Shown: piece after piece, positions 1-9,459 of the stretch
Numbering within the stretch: the first letter of the stretch is position 1
How the letters are laid out: each line of letters starts with the position of its first letter
Assembly (NCBI GenBank): GCA_002862805.1
Contig: PKEA01000062.1
Coordinates: 1 to 64,000, forward strand
Length of the DNA: 64,000 nucleotides
Direction: 5' to 3'
Origin: Flavobacteriaceae bacterium
GTDB taxonomy: Bacteria > Bacteroidota > Bacteroidia > Flavobacteriales > Flavobacteriaceae
Program-made: the position numbers and the translations under genes
Notes under the pieces: generated by a model
Told to the model about the DNA's origin: nothing
What the model saw: only the letters and a program-made list of their open reading frames with translations
Database searches by the model: none

Positions 1-816
1 GATTGTTCTGTCGTTTCCTTCAATAGATTTTCCTACCAAAACTACTTTAGCCTTGAATTCTTCTTTTGAAGCTTGTGGAACTGTAAAAACAATATTTTGA
101 TTTTCTTTAACTTGAAGAATGTCTTTTTCAAAAACTGCTAATTCAACATGTAAATGATCAGTATCTACAATTTCTAAAATAATATCTGAAGGAGCCATAA
201 ACATTCCCACATTAGCATTCATAACCGTTACATCACCAGCAATTGGTGCATAAATTGTAATAGTTGAAGTCAAATTTCCTTTCTGAACTTGAGCTGGAGA
301 AATGTTTAATACTTGCAGTTTCTTTTTTAAACTTTGGTACATTCCATTAGCTCTTTTGTAATCACTTTCTGCTTTTAAATAGTTTTTTTGGGAAGTGATT
401 TTTTCATTATATAAGGTTTTTTGTCTTTCGTATTCAGATTTTAAATAACTGATTTGCTCAGCCACTTCTAAATAATCTTTCTGAATGTCTATGAATTCAG
501 TGTTTTCAAGAGTTACTAAAGCTTGTCCTTTCTTGACTTTATCACCAATTAACAAATGAGTTGATTTGATATAACCACCTAAAAATGAAGTGATTTTAAC
601 TCTATTTTCTGGTGGAACATCAATTTTTCCTGTAGCTTTTACACAAACATTAAAATCTTGTTCCATTGGAGAACCAATTTCCATTTTCATGGTTTGAAAT
701 TGTGCTGCCGAAATTGAAATTTCGTCTTCATTTTTTGCAACAGTTTCTTCTGTGATTTCTTGTTTACAAGCCGTTAAGAGTAATCCTGATAGAAATATAT
801 ATAGTAGCTTTTTCAT
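1..816 (-). CDS. RND efflux periplasmic adaptor (CusB/CzcB type), 3' end outside window
   Basis: This is the membrane-fusion adaptor that links an inner-membrane RND metal pump to its outer-membrane channel. 272 codons are present and the frame is still open at base 1, so the C-terminal part is missing. The N-terminus is a lipoprotein leader (LLLTACKQ), which places the protein on the periplasmic side. A barrel-sandwich half is visible around residues 80-100 (KVTSFLGGY-type, GDKVKKGQ), followed by a long coiled-coil hairpin and the returning half (ITIYAPIAGDV). The start lies one base after the stop of the upstream pump gene (TAAAATG), so the two are surely co-transcribed and probably translationally coupled. 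The metal cannot be read from this fragment; copper or a divalent cation is inferred from the neighbouring pump. Confidence 0.9.
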   Translation of the reverse strand, partial: MKKLLYIFLSGLLLTACKQEITEETVAKNEDEISISAAQFQTMKMEIGSPMEQDFNVCVKATGKIDVPPENRVKITSFLGGYIKSTHLLIGDKVKKGQALVTLENTEFIDIQKDYLEVAEQISYLKSEYERQKTLYNEKITSQKNYLKAESDYKRANGMYQSLKKKLQVLNISPAQVQKGNLTSTITIYAPIAGDVTVMNANVGMFMAPSDIILEIVDTDHLHVELAVFEKDILQVKENQNIVFTVPQASKEEFKAKVVLVGKSIEGNDRTI

Positions 817-817
817 T

Positions 818-3800
818 TTAATTTAAGGTTATGTATTGTAAATTTAATTGTGTTAAGTTGTATTGTAAAAGAGTTTCTAAATAATCCATTTGAATGGAAG
901 TTGCATTTTCTAAACTCATTATATATTGAAAAAAGTCAATTTCTCCATGTTTGTAGCTCATGTCTGCTACTTTTATGATTTCTTCGGATAATTTCTTTCC
1001 ATATTGATTATAATAATTGATTCCTTCTTGAAATTTTTCTAAAGTTTGTTTCTGTTGGCTTAAATGTGCTTCGATTTTAAACATTTCATTTTCTTTTTGA
1101 GCTTCCCAACTTTGTAATTCAATTTTAGCCACTTTGTTTTTGGCCACATTTCCATTATAGAATAAAGGTATTGAAATTCCTACTTGAAATCCATATAAAG
1201 AAGAAGATAAACCAGTGTTTTTTCCTTGAAAATATTCTAAATGTAAATCGGGTAAAGCTTGTTGTTTTTGAAAGGATATTTGTTTTTTATAAATATCTGT
1301 AACATTCTCATAATATGAATTGTATAATTCTTTATTATTAGTATTACTTAAATTATTTTCTGCTTTTAATTCTGTTGAAGAAATTACTAATTTTTCATCC
1401 GATTGCACCAAAGATTTAAGCTTGTCATAAAACCCAATTTTATCTTTTTTAATTTGATTTAATTTGGTTTTAATTTGACGAAATTTAGCTTGAGCTGTGA
1501 TTTTTTCCAAGTAATTACTTTCTCCTAATTCGAATCTTCTATCACTTGCTTTTGAAAAATTTTGATACAAACTATCTAAATAATTGTATAATTTTTCTTG
1601 ATGTTGTACAAATACGATTTGATTATAAACTGTAGAGATTTCACGAGTCAATTGACTTTTCTGTAAATTCAAATTTGAGTTTTCTTTCTCATATTCAGCT
1701 TGTAATACTTTCTTGTGCGCACCATAAACCGTTGGAAATGCAAAACTTTGTTGCACTCCAAAAACTTTTAATGGTTCGTTATTCACCGCTAAATTATTTT
1801 GATCATAACTGTAATAAACATTCGTTTTGTCAATAGAATATGCTGTTTTTATGGATGCTTTTGCTTTATCTACTTGCAATTGCATTGCTTTGATATTGTT
1901 GTTATTCGCAATTCCTTTTGATACTAAACTATCTAATTCAGGGTTATTGTTTTGAGCAAATCCGAAACCGGTAAACATAAAAAACAAAATGATATAAGTT
2001 CCTGATGTATGTTTTTTGAATTTTGGCTTTTTAAATTCTTTGGTATCCATAATTTTATATAAAACAGGTAAAACTAACATAGTTAATAAAGTAGCTGTGA
2101 ATAAACCACCAATTACAACCGTTGCTAAAGGTCTTTGTACTTCTGCTCCAGCTGATGACGAAATTGCCATTGGAAGAAATCCTAAAGCAGCAGCAGCAGC
2201 TGTTAATAATACTGGTCGTAATCTATCTGTTGTACCTTTTAGAATTAATTCATCTATGTTTTTCATTCCTTCATGTTTTAATTCTTTGAAATGTTCTATT
2301 AATACAATTCCGTTTAAAACGGCTATTCCAAATAAAGCAATAAATCCAACTCCAGCTGAAATACTGAAAGGTAAATCGCGAATCCATAAAAATAAAACGC
2401 CACCAACTGCAGATAAAGGAATCGCTGAATACACCATTAAAGCCTCTTTGACAGAACCAAAAGCAAAATACAATAAGATAAATATCAAAAATAAAGCTAT
2501 TGGAACAGCGATTAATAGACGAGCTTTGGCACTTTGAAGGTTTTCAAATTGTCCACCATAAGTGACTCTATAACCTGTTGGTAATTTGATTTTAGTATCC
2601 ACAATATTCTGAATATCATCAACAACACTTTGTAAATCTCGGTTTCTAACGTTAATTCCAACGACAATTCTTCTGTTGGTATTATCTCTTGAAATTTTGG
2701 CTGGACCAGTTGTGTATTCAATATTTGCTAATTCTTGCAACGGAATTTGTTGTCCATTTGGAGCCGAAACATATAAATTTTGAACATCTTGAATTCCAGA
2801 ACGATTTTCTTTATCTAGACGAATTACCATGTCGAAACGTTTTTCACCTTCGAACACATTTCCAACTGTTTTTCCTGCGAAAGCTAAAGATAAAACATCA
2901 TTTAAATCCGCTATATTCATCCCAAATTGAGCGATTTTTATTCTGTCATACGTTACAGCCATTTGCGGTAAACCTTCTGTTTTTTCGATAATAATATCCG
3001 AAGCACCTTCTACGTTTTTAATCGCTTTGGCAATTTCGTCTGCTTTTCGGGCTAAGACTTCTAAATCATCACCAAAAACTTTTACAGCAACATCTGAACG
3101 TGTTCCTGAAATTAGTTCGTTAAAACGCATTTCTATAGGTTGCGTGAATTCGATTTCCATGTTTGGAATCTTCTTTTCGATGGCTTCTTTGATTTTATCG
3201 GCTAATTCGTCTTTTGTATCAGCTGAAACCCATTCTGATTTTGGTTTTAATTTGACAATCACATCACTTTCTTCCATACTCATTGGATCTGTTGGAACTT
3301 CTGCAGCTCCTATCCTACTAACTACTTGATCAACTTCTGGAAAGTTTTTTAAGATGATTTGTTCGATTTTTGTTGTTGTCTCAATAGTTTTGGTTAAAGA
3401 AGTTCCAGTTTTTAAAACCGGTTGAATTACGAAATCACCTTCATCTAAAGTTGGAATAAATTCACCACCCATCGTCATAAATAAAGTTATAGCTAAAGCT
3501 AATAAACCTAAAGCACCATATAATACCTTTTTTGTATTGGCTATTGCCCAAGTTATGGAAGGTAAATACCAAGAATTCAATTTATTGATTAATTTATTGG
3601 AAAGTGAATTTGGATTTTCAGCAGTTGGTTTTAAGAATAATGATGAAACCACTGGGACATAAGTAAAACAGAATAACATAGCGCCAACTAAAGCAAAACT
3701 GAAAGTCATTGCCATAGGTTTAAACATTTTTCCTTCAACACCAGAAAGCGATAATATTGGAATAAATACTATTAAGATGATTAATTGACCAAAAACAGCC

Positions 3801-5155
3801 GAATTCATCATTTTTGAAGCACTTTTATACGTTATTTCATCAATTTGAACTTGTCTGTCTTCTTTAGATAGTCCAACTAAATGTTTGGATTTATGAGCGA
3901 TTTGAAAAGCTATAAATTCGACTATAATTACAGCTCCATCTATTATAATTCCAAAATCAATGGCACCTAAACTCATTAAGTTGGCATCAATTCCGAAAAT
4001 ATTCATAAATGAAATTGCAAAAAGTAAACATAATGGAATTACTGATGCAACCACTAATCCTGAACGCCAATTTCCTAATAATAAAACCACTACGAAAATT
4101 ACAATCAAACAACCTAAAATAAGATTTTCAGCAACTGTGAACGTTGTTTTTCCAACTAATTCACTACGCTCTAAAAATCCGTTAATAAAAACACCTTTTG
4201 GTAATGTTTTCTCGATTTCTATAACTCTTGCTTTTACATCATCAATTACTTGTTTAGAATTTCCTCCTTTTAGCATCATGACTTGTCCTAAAACCTTTTC
4301 ACCTTCACCATTTCCTGTGATGGCTCCAAAACGATTGGCTGAACCATAACGAACATTGGCTACATTTTTAACATAAATAGGATTTCCATTTATATTTTTT
4401 ACGACAATATTATTGATATCTTCAATCGATTTTACTTTTCCTTCTCCACGAATGAAATAACTTTGATTCGTTTTTTCTATATATGCTCCACCAGCAATAC
4501 TGTTATTACTTTCTAAAGCTGTGAAAACATCATTGATTGAAATATCCATTGCTTTAAGAGCTGAAGGTGTTATTGCAACTTCATATTGTTTTAGATATCC
4601 ACCCCAAGTATTAATTTCCACAACTCCATTTATACCCGATAATTGACGTTTAACTACCCAATCTTGTAAGGTTCTTAAATCGGTTACCGAATATTCATCT
4701 TTATATTCTGGTTTTACTTCTAAAGTGTATTGATAAATTTCACCTAAACCTGTTGTAATGGGTCCCATTTCTGGAGTTCCAAAACCATCTGGAATTTTTT
4801 CTGAAGCTGATTTTATTTTTTCGGCAATTAGTTGTCTTGGTAAATACGTTCCCATTTCGTCAGTAAAAACTATTGTTACTACTGATAAACCAAATTTTGA
4901 AATAGAACGAATTTCTTCCACTCCAGGTAAATTAGCCATTTCTAACTCAACCGGATAGGTAATATATTGTTCAATATCTTGAGTAGAAAGATTTTGAGAA
5001 GTTGTGATGACTTGAATTTGGTTATTGGTAACATCAGGAACAGCACCAATGGATATTTGAGTGATTGAATACACTCCAAAACCCGCAATTCCTAAAATAA
5101 ATAATAGAACTATGAATTTATTTTTTAAGCTAAAAGCTATGATTTTTTCTAACAT
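818..5155 (-). CDS. CusA/CzcA-family heavy-metal RND pump fused to a TolC-like outer-membrane channel
   Basis: This proton-driven inner-membrane pump exports metal ions from the periplasm or cytoplasm through a tripartite channel. Residues 1 to about 1040 are a full RND transporter. They start MLEKIIAFSLKNKF, include the first large periplasmic loop, and carry the heavy-metal-family segment GAIDFGIIIDGAVIIVEF in TM4 with its two aspartates. After the last TM segment and a basic linker (KEFKKPKFKKH) there is a second hydrophobic leader ending FGFAQ near residue 1067. About 380 residues of CzcC/TolC-type coiled-coil outer-membrane protein follow. The 1445-residue fusion is a known arrangement in Bacteroidetes. 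The internal leader suggests that the channel half may be released by signal peptidase; that is inference. It lies between a small exported protein and the adaptor gene. Confidence 0.93.
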   Translation of the reverse strand: MLEKIIAFSLKNKFIVLLFILGIAGFGVYSITQISIGAVPDVTNNQIQVITTSQNLSTQDIEQYITYPVELEMANLPGVEEIRSISKFGLSVVTIVFTDEMGTYLPRQLIAEKIKSASEKIPDGFGTPEMGPITTGLGEIYQYTLEVKPEYKDEYSVTDLRTLQDWVVKRQLSGINGVVEINTWGGYLKQYEVAITPSALKAMDISINDVFTALESNNSIAGGAYIEKTNQSYFIRGEGKVKSIEDINNIVVKNINGNPIYVKNVANVRYGSANRFGAITGNGEGEKVLGQVMMLKGGNSKQVIDDVKARVIEIEKTLPKGVFINGFLERSELVGKTTFTVAENLILGCLIVIFVVVLLLGNWRSGLVVASVIPLCLLFAISFMNIFGIDANLMSLGAIDFGIIIDGAVIIVEFIAFQIAHKSKHLVGLSKEDRQVQIDEITYKSASKMMNSAVFGQLIILIVFIPILSLSGVEGKMFKPMAMTFSFALVGAMLFCFTYVPVVSSLFLKPTAENPNSLSNKLINKLNSWYLPSITWAIANTKKVLYGALGLLALAITLFMTMGGEFIPTLDEGDFVIQPVLKTGTSLTKTIETTTKIEQIILKNFPEVDQVVSRIGAAEVPTDPMSMEESDVIVKLKPKSEWVSADTKDELADKIKEAIEKKIPNMEIEFTQPIEMRFNELISGTRSDVAVKVFGDDLEVLARKADEIAKAIKNVEGASDIIIEKTEGLPQMAVTYDRIKIAQFGMNIADLNDVLSLAFAGKTVGNVFEGEKRFDMVIRLDKENRSGIQDVQNLYVSAPNGQQIPLQELANIEYTTGPAKISRDNTNRRIVVGINVRNRDLQSVVDDIQNIVDTKIKLPTGYRVTYGGQFENLQSAKARLLIAVPIALFLIFILLYFAFGSVKEALMVYSAIPLSAVGGVLFLWIRDLPFSISAGVGFIALFGIAVLNGIVLIEHFKELKHEGMKNIDELILKGTTDRLRPVLLTAAAAALGFLPMAISSSAGAEVQRPLATVVIGGLFTATLLTMLVLPVLYKIMDTKEFKKPKFKKHTSGTYIILFFMFTGFGFAQNNNPELDSLVSKGIANNNNIKAMQLQVDKAKASIKTAYSIDKTNVYYSYDQNNLAVNNEPLKVFGVQQSFAFPTVYGAHKKVLQAEYEKENSNLNLQKSQLTREISTVYNQIVFVQHQEKLYNYLDSLYQNFSKASDRRFELGESNYLEKITAQAKFRQIKTKLNQIKKDKIGFYDKLKSLVQSDEKLVISSTELKAENNLSNTNNKELYNSYYENVTDIYKKQISFQKQQALPDLHLEYFQGKNTGLSSSLYGFQVGISIPLFYNGNVAKNKVAKIELQSWEAQKENEMFKIEAHLSQQKQTLEKFQEGINYYNQYGKKLSEEIIKVADMSYKHGEIDFFQYIMSLENATSIQMDYLETLLQYNLTQLNLQYITLN

Positions 5156-5255
5156 TATAAGTAAATTGAAAAATTACTGAATAGTACTTATCTCTTTTTC
5201 AGATAAATACAATTAATAAGATAGAAATTAATTAAAATCTCTAAACAATAAAATG

Positions 5256-5633
5256 TTAGGCTATTTTTGGCGGAAGCCAAATTGAAGTAAATAAGTTTGA
5301 TTTAAAGTAATTCTTATAAAAAAACTCTTTTTTTACCGAAATTAAAGTTTTAATAATTTCAAGTTGAAAGTTTAAAACAGGAAAAGTAAATAATACATTC
5401 ACAGTATTATCAAATGTTTTAAAAGGTAAGTTTTGGTGTTCGGCTTGATTGTTTTCTGAACTTTTTGAATAATGAAACTTTATAAAATCTATAAAAGAAG
5501 TTGATTTTGTAGCCACTTCATTTTTATGTTCGTTATAATGCTCTATTAAATTTGGAATTTTCAAGAATTGCCCTATTGATGTGTTGGCACACAAAAATAT
5601 TGTTATTAGAAAAATGGCAATTACTTTATTCAT
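5256..5633 (-). CDS. small exported protein of unknown function at the metal efflux locus
   Basis: This 125-residue protein has an N-terminal hydrophobic signal (MNKVIAIFLITIFLCANTS, probable cleavage near SIG-QF). A soluble, His-containing body follows (EHYNEHKNE, FIKFHYSKS, AEHQN), and it ends in IWLPPKIA. I do not recognise a named domain. It lies 100 bases upstream of the RND pump gene and 94 bases downstream of the sensor kinase, on the same strand, so an envelope role with the pump, for example metal binding, is plausible but unproven. Its own upstream region carries a good TATATTTG box and a CTTAA direct repeat, so it may begin the efflux transcript. Confidence 0.7.
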   Translation of the reverse strand: MNKVIAIFLITIFLCANTSIGQFLKIPNLIEHYNEHKNEVATKSTSFIDFIKFHYSKSSENNQAEHQNLPFKTFDNTVNVLFTFPVLNFQLEIIKTLISVKKEFFYKNYFKSNLFTSIWLPPKIA

Positions 5634-5681
5634 CCTGTAAAATTAGTAAAAAAAATACTTTACTATGTAACTTAAATCACA

Positions 5682-5716
5682 CAAATATAAGCTAGTTATC
5701 TTTAAGAAAGATTAAG
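5682..5716 (-). promoter_or_regulatory. candidate regulated promoter of the efflux operon
   Basis: On the minus strand, TATATTTG (5689-5682) matches the Bacteroidetes TAnnTTTG -7 box. Just upstream is the direct repeat CTTAA-N5-CTTAA (5716-5702), with a 10-base period, placed where a -33 box would be. A similar repeat precedes the thioredoxin gene at almost the same distance from its start codon. OmpR-family regulators usually bind such direct repeats, so the regulator at 7112-7774 is the natural candidate. Confidence 0.5.
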
Positions 5717-5727
5717 AGTTACTTAAT

Positions 5728-7119
5728 TTATTCTTTAGGAAAACTTAAGATTATAGTAGTTCCTTTATTTAATTGTGATTCTATGTTTATTGTTATGTTT
5801 AATAATTCGCAAAGTCTTTTTACTATTGATAATCCTAAACCAGTTCCTTTAATATTAGGGTGATTTAAACTTTCTGATCTAAAAAAAGAATTGAAAACTT
5901 TATCTTTATCTTCTTCTGAAATTCCTATTCCTTCATCAGTAATACTGCATGTTACAATATTACCTTCATTATACAGCTTAACAATAACATTTGAGCAGTC
6001 TTCAGAGTATTTTAAAGCATTTGAAAAGATATTACTCAGTATTATGGAAACCAAATTATAATCGGATTGAATATAAAAATCTTCCTCAAATTCATTACTA
6101 ATTTTACATTGTTTATCTTTTATTTTTTGAGAAAAACGTGCAGATGTATCTAATAAAAGCGCATTTAATAATATGCTTTCCGATTTAATATTTTGTTTTT
6201 CGTTTTCAAAACGAGCTAATAATAACAATTGATCAACTAAAATATTTAATCGATCTACTTCTTTAATACAGAAATTTATTTTTGATTCATATTCCTGTTT
6301 TTCACGTGGTTTTCTTATTAAAACTTCAAGAGTACCTTTAATTACCGCTAGAGGAGTTCTTAATTCATGAGAAGCATCTGATGTAAACTTTTTTTCACGT
6401 TCAACAGCTTTTTCGATACGATCTAACAGTTCGTTAATTTGATTGGAAAGTTGGTATAACTCGTCTTTGTTTTGAGGTAATGGAATACGTTTTGATAAAT
6501 TATCTCTTGTTATAGAATTTGCAGTTGATGTAATTAAATTAATTGGTTTTATACTTCTGCCAGCAAAAAAGCGAGCAATAATAAAAAGTACAATTAGAAT
6601 AATTGGAAAAGAAATCAATAACACTTTTTGAAGAATAAGTACAATATCAAAATCATCAATTGACATGGCTATAATTACATAAGCAATAAGTTTATTATTT
6701 TGAATTATTGGCTTTTGGATTTGCCTTATTGGTTCATTATTTAAGGTTGTATTAAAAAAAGTATTGTTTTTATCATCTGTTTGAAGAACTAAATTTATAC
6801 TCTTTAAATTAGGTGATTTATCTATTAATTCTCTATTGCTATCTAAAAACTGAACAAAAACTGGGTTTATGTCAACCGTATTATGTTCTCTTGCAGCCCA
6901 TTGATCTACCTGAATTAAATAAGTGTCATTAGAATCAATTTTAACATCATCAATATGTTTTTGAAGCTCAATATGTAATTCTTCATTTATATGTCTATCT
7001 ACACTTAATTTAACAATTTGATAGATAAACAAAAAAACAACGGCGATAAGAACAGCTCCACTTACAATGTAATTGAAAGCAATTCTATTTTTAAATGAAA
7101 AAGAAAAATAATTAGTCAT
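5728..7119 (-). CDS. sensor histidine kinase of a metal-type two-component system
   Basis: This membrane kinase should sense an envelope signal and phosphorylate the adjacent regulator. It has TM1 at about residues 18-38, a periplasmic sensor region of about 120 residues and TM2 at about 160-185. A HAMP region follows (SIKPINLITSTANSITRDNLS), then HisKA with the phospho-acceptor in ASHELRTPL (His about 251), then HATPase_c with N, G1 and G2 boxes (IFSNALKYSE, DEGIGIS, GTGLGLSIVKRL). I chose the ATG at 7119 over a TTG at 7134 because ATGACTAA overlaps the regulator stop codon, a typical coupled junction, and TM1 follows directly. Its position between a flavin module and an RND pump suggests a CusS-like metal sensor; the actual signal is unknown. 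Confidence 0.92.
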   Translation of the reverse strand: MTNYFSFSFKNRIAFNYIVSGAVLIAVVFLFIYQIVKLSVDRHINEELHIELQKHIDDVKIDSNDTYLIQVDQWAAREHNTVDINPVFVQFLDSNRELIDKSPNLKSINLVLQTDDKNNTFFNTTLNNEPIRQIQKPIIQNNKLIAYVIIAMSIDDFDIVLILQKVLLISFPIILIVLFIIARFFAGRSIKPINLITSTANSITRDNLSKRIPLPQNKDELYQLSNQINELLDRIEKAVEREKKFTSDASHELRTPLAVIKGTLEVLIRKPREKQEYESKINFCIKEVDRLNILVDQLLLLARFENEKQNIKSESILLNALLLDTSARFSQKIKDKQCKISNEFEEDFYIQSDYNLVSIILSNIFSNALKYSEDCSNVIVKLYNEGNIVTCSITDEGIGISEEDKDKVFNSFFRSESLNHPNIKGTGLGLSIVKRLCELLNITINIESQLNKGTTIILSFPKE

Positions 7120-7774
7120 TTGCGATATAGCCAACTCCTCTTATGGTTTTTATAAGTTCTTGATCTTTAGTTAAATTTAGTTTTTTTCTTATGGCATTTA
7201 TGAAAACATCAATTACACTCGTATCATATTCAAAATGAATGTTCCAAACCTCTTCAATTATTGCTTTTCTAGTACAGACTTTACCTTTATTTTGAACGAG
7301 ATATGCTAAAAGTTCAAACTCTCTTTGTGTTAAATTTACCTCATTATCATCTATAAAAGCCTGAAACAACCCTTTATTTAATGTAATGTTTCCAAGTTTT
7401 AAAATAGTATTTTCTTTTTTTTCTCTAAAATGAATTTTTATACGCTCTAAAAGTTCATCAAAACTAAACGGCTTTTTAATATAATCGTTTGCACCTGCTT
7501 TTAATCCTTCAATAGTTTCCTGAACAGTGTCTCTTGCTGTTAAAAAAAGAATTGGTACTAAATTATTTTGAGTGCGTATTGCTTTACAAACTTCTAATCC
7601 ACTCATTTTTGGTAATATCCAGTCTAGTAGAATCAAATCAATATTAGAATGTAGAGCCTTTTCTAATCCATCTGTACCATTATTTGCAGTACTTACCGTA
7701 AAGTTTTCTTCTTCTAAACCTTGTTTTAAAAAGTTTGAAATACCAATTTCATCTTCAACGATTAAAATGTGCAT
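7112..7774 (-). CDS. OmpR/CusR-type response regulator
   Basis: This 220-residue regulator has a receiver domain (residues 1-115) with the acidic pair in VEDE, phospho-acceptor Asp51 (LLLDWILPKMSG), a Thr/Ala switch (FLTARD) and the conserved lysine in NDYIKKPFSF. A winged-helix DNA-binding domain follows (about 125-220; LTQREFELLAYL, TIRGVGYIAND). It overlaps the kinase start by 8 bases and sits 10 bases after the DUF3570 gene, so it belongs to the same long minus-strand unit. It probably controls the efflux operon and the thioredoxin/ApbE operon, because both carry a CTTAA direct repeat upstream; that link is inference. Confidence 0.94.
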   Translation of the reverse strand: MHILIVEDEIGISNFLKQGLEEENFTVSTANNGTDGLEKALHSNIDLILLDWILPKMSGLEVCKAIRTQNNLVPILFLTARDTVQETIEGLKAGANDYIKKPFSFDELLERIKIHFREKKENTILKLGNITLNKGLFQAFIDDNEVNLTQREFELLAYLVQNKGKVCTRKAIIEEVWNIHFEYDTSVIDVFINAIRKKLNLTKDQELIKTIRGVGYIAND

Positions 7775-7784
7775 GATTATAATG

Positions 7785-9224
7785 TTATTGTTCTACAAAT
7801 TTAAGTCCGAAAGTTACAATATTTGCATTTAACCCATCATTTCTATCATAATGGCTCAATCGTAAATCAATATTTTTTAATCCGAATTTTAGTATTTTAA
7901 AAGACGTAAAAATATCAGTATATCCTACGCCAAGACCATATTGATTGGCATTAAAAGTAGACAAATCATAATCTGATGTATAATATTTTTCAGTTGATAA
8001 ATGCGTTTCAAAAGGGGCAAAATATTTAGATTTATCTTGAGCATAATATCTATAAGATGGGTAAACAGTAAATTTATCAGTCACTTTAACAGGAAGTTCA
8101 ATACTAGCAGTATGTGCTGTAATTCCCCAATTGTCCCAATAATATCTATAATATGTTCTAACTGTTACTCTTTCATTTAAATAATAATTTAAACGACCAC
8201 CAACCGGTATTTTAAATCGAGAATTGGGTAAACGTTCTATATCGTCAGCTAATTGATACACACCTTGATTTTGTGTTGATGTATACACTGGAATATACTG
8301 TGCATCTCCAATGTAATAATTTGCTTTATCAGCAAAATATACTCTTTGATAAGGAGTAGATAACATTCCTTGTTGAGATAAAATATCAAAAAATAATGAA
8401 AATTGCATTTTTTTAGTAGCTACTTGAGAAAAACCAAAAGAGGCAGAATACGAATTTCTATTGGTACCGCTCCAACTAGAAAAATCAGAAGGTAAATAAC
8501 TTGTAGTAGCATTACCGTTTTGATCTAAAACTGTAATTCCACTAAAATATCCATTATTTTGAAAGTTGGTTCCATATTTTGAAAACTCACTTAATTCAGT
8601 TGGATAAATTGGTCTCCATTGATCTAAATATACATTTCCTTTAATTGATATTTCAGAATTTTTATCATTAAATAGTTTTGTTATTCCACCACCAAAACCA
8701 ATTGAGGTATAATCGTATTCATTTGAAAAAGCAACATCTGCGTTCCAAATAAAATTTCGATCATCACTACTATGACTATAATTTGCAACTACAGACGCAT
8801 AAACATCTGATGCTGAAGCTCCTGAACTAGCTTGCCAAGGTGTTCCTGTAGGGCCAGTTGCTGAATCTCTGTCATCATCATCGTCATCGTCACCGCCTCC
8901 AGAAGCTCCAGAAGCATTAAAAGGATTTATGTTACTTGACGAGGCTGAAGTGTATGCAGAAAGTCCAACATCGATAGTTAAAACATCATCATCGTTCATT
9001 GGTATTGCTACTACAATATTTGAAGCTAAATCTGTTAAGTCTTCAGTACCTATTCCGCCTGAAACAGCAGAATGAATACCATCTTGTTTATAATAACTAA
9101 GTAAAAAATCTACTTCGGTGCTCTCTAAAACACGTTTTTTGTATGTAACCGAAGTTGAATCTGTTTCTTGTGCAAAAGAAAAGATTGAAACAAACAGAAC
9201 TAAAAAGGATAATTTATATTTCAT
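7785..9224 (-). CDS. DUF3570 outer-membrane-type protein with candidate flavinylation site
   Basis: This 479-residue exported protein has a signal peptide (MKYKLSFLVLFVSIFSFAQ). From about residue 140 on it shows alternating, aromatic-rich strands (YRYYWDNWG, YPSYRYYAQD) and a final aromatic-containing strand (FGLKFVEQ), as expected of an outer-membrane beta-barrel. It matches DUF3570. An unusual region at residues 104-140 has a run of seven aspartates (112-118), then RDSATGPTG and PWQASSGASASD. SGAS (134-137) resembles the [S/T]GA[S/T] core recognised by ApbE flavin transferases. The adjacent genes encode ApbE, DUF4266 and thioredoxin, a known partner set. Covalent flavin on this protein would make it an extracytoplasmic redox protein; this is inference. 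Confidence 0.88.
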   Translation of the reverse strand: MKYKLSFLVLFVSIFSFAQETDSTSVTYKKRVLESTEVDFLLSYYKQDGIHSAVSGGIGTEDLTDLASNIVVAIPMNDDDVLTIDVGLSAYTSASSSNINPFNASGASGGGDDDDDDDRDSATGPTGTPWQASSGASASDVYASVVANYSHSSDDRNFIWNADVAFSNEYDYTSIGFGGGITKLFNDKNSEISIKGNVYLDQWRPIYPTELSEFSKYGTNFQNNGYFSGITVLDQNGNATTSYLPSDFSSWSGTNRNSYSASFGFSQVATKKMQFSLFFDILSQQGMLSTPYQRVYFADKANYYIGDAQYIPVYTSTQNQGVYQLADDIERLPNSRFKIPVGGRLNYYLNERVTVRTYYRYYWDNWGITAHTASIELPVKVTDKFTVYPSYRYYAQDKSKYFAPFETHLSTEKYYTSDYDLSTFNANQYGLGVGYTDIFTSFKILKFGLKNIDLRLSHYDRNDGLNANIVTFGLKFVEQ

Positions 9225-9238
9225 TTAATTCTAATTTA

Positions 9239-9448
9239 TTAATTACAGCCGCAACCACCGCCAGTTTTTCCGCCATTAGCTCCTGCAGCAGCTTCTCTAT
9301 AGACTTGAAACGTAGTTTCATATCGCTCAGAACTTCTGGCTGATAATTTCATATCGGGGTCATTAATGTATTGTTTGTCATATTCTTTTACAGAATTGCA
9401 TGAAAAAAATGCAGTACAAACTATAAATAACAGAATAGCTTTTTTCAT
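9239..9448 (-). CDS. DUF4266 small lipoprotein with glycine/cysteine tail
   Basis: This 69-residue lipoprotein has the leader MKKAILLFIVCTAFFSC, with the lipobox Cys at 17. A short body (DPDMKLSARSSERYETT) is followed by a low-complexity tail ending GGKTGGGCGCN. It matches DUF4266, a family found beside DUF3570 and ApbE genes. The two C-terminal cysteines in GCGC could bind a metal or form a disulfide, and the thioredoxin-like protein encoded three genes upstream is an obvious redox partner. It lies 14 bases before the DUF3570 start and 11 bases after apbE, so it is in one operon. The biochemical role is unknown. Confidence 0.88.
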   Translation of the reverse strand: MKKAILLFIVCTAFFSCNSVKEYDKQYINDPDMKLSARSSERYETTFQVYREAAAGANGGKTGGGCGCN

Positions 9449-9459
9449 TTTATAGAGTA

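Noticed and set aside
2016..4958. Several plus-strand reading frames of 66-173 codons opposite the RND pump gene
   Set aside because: They lie inside a well-supported RND gene on the other strand, show no recognisable domain and have the composition expected of antisense shadows.
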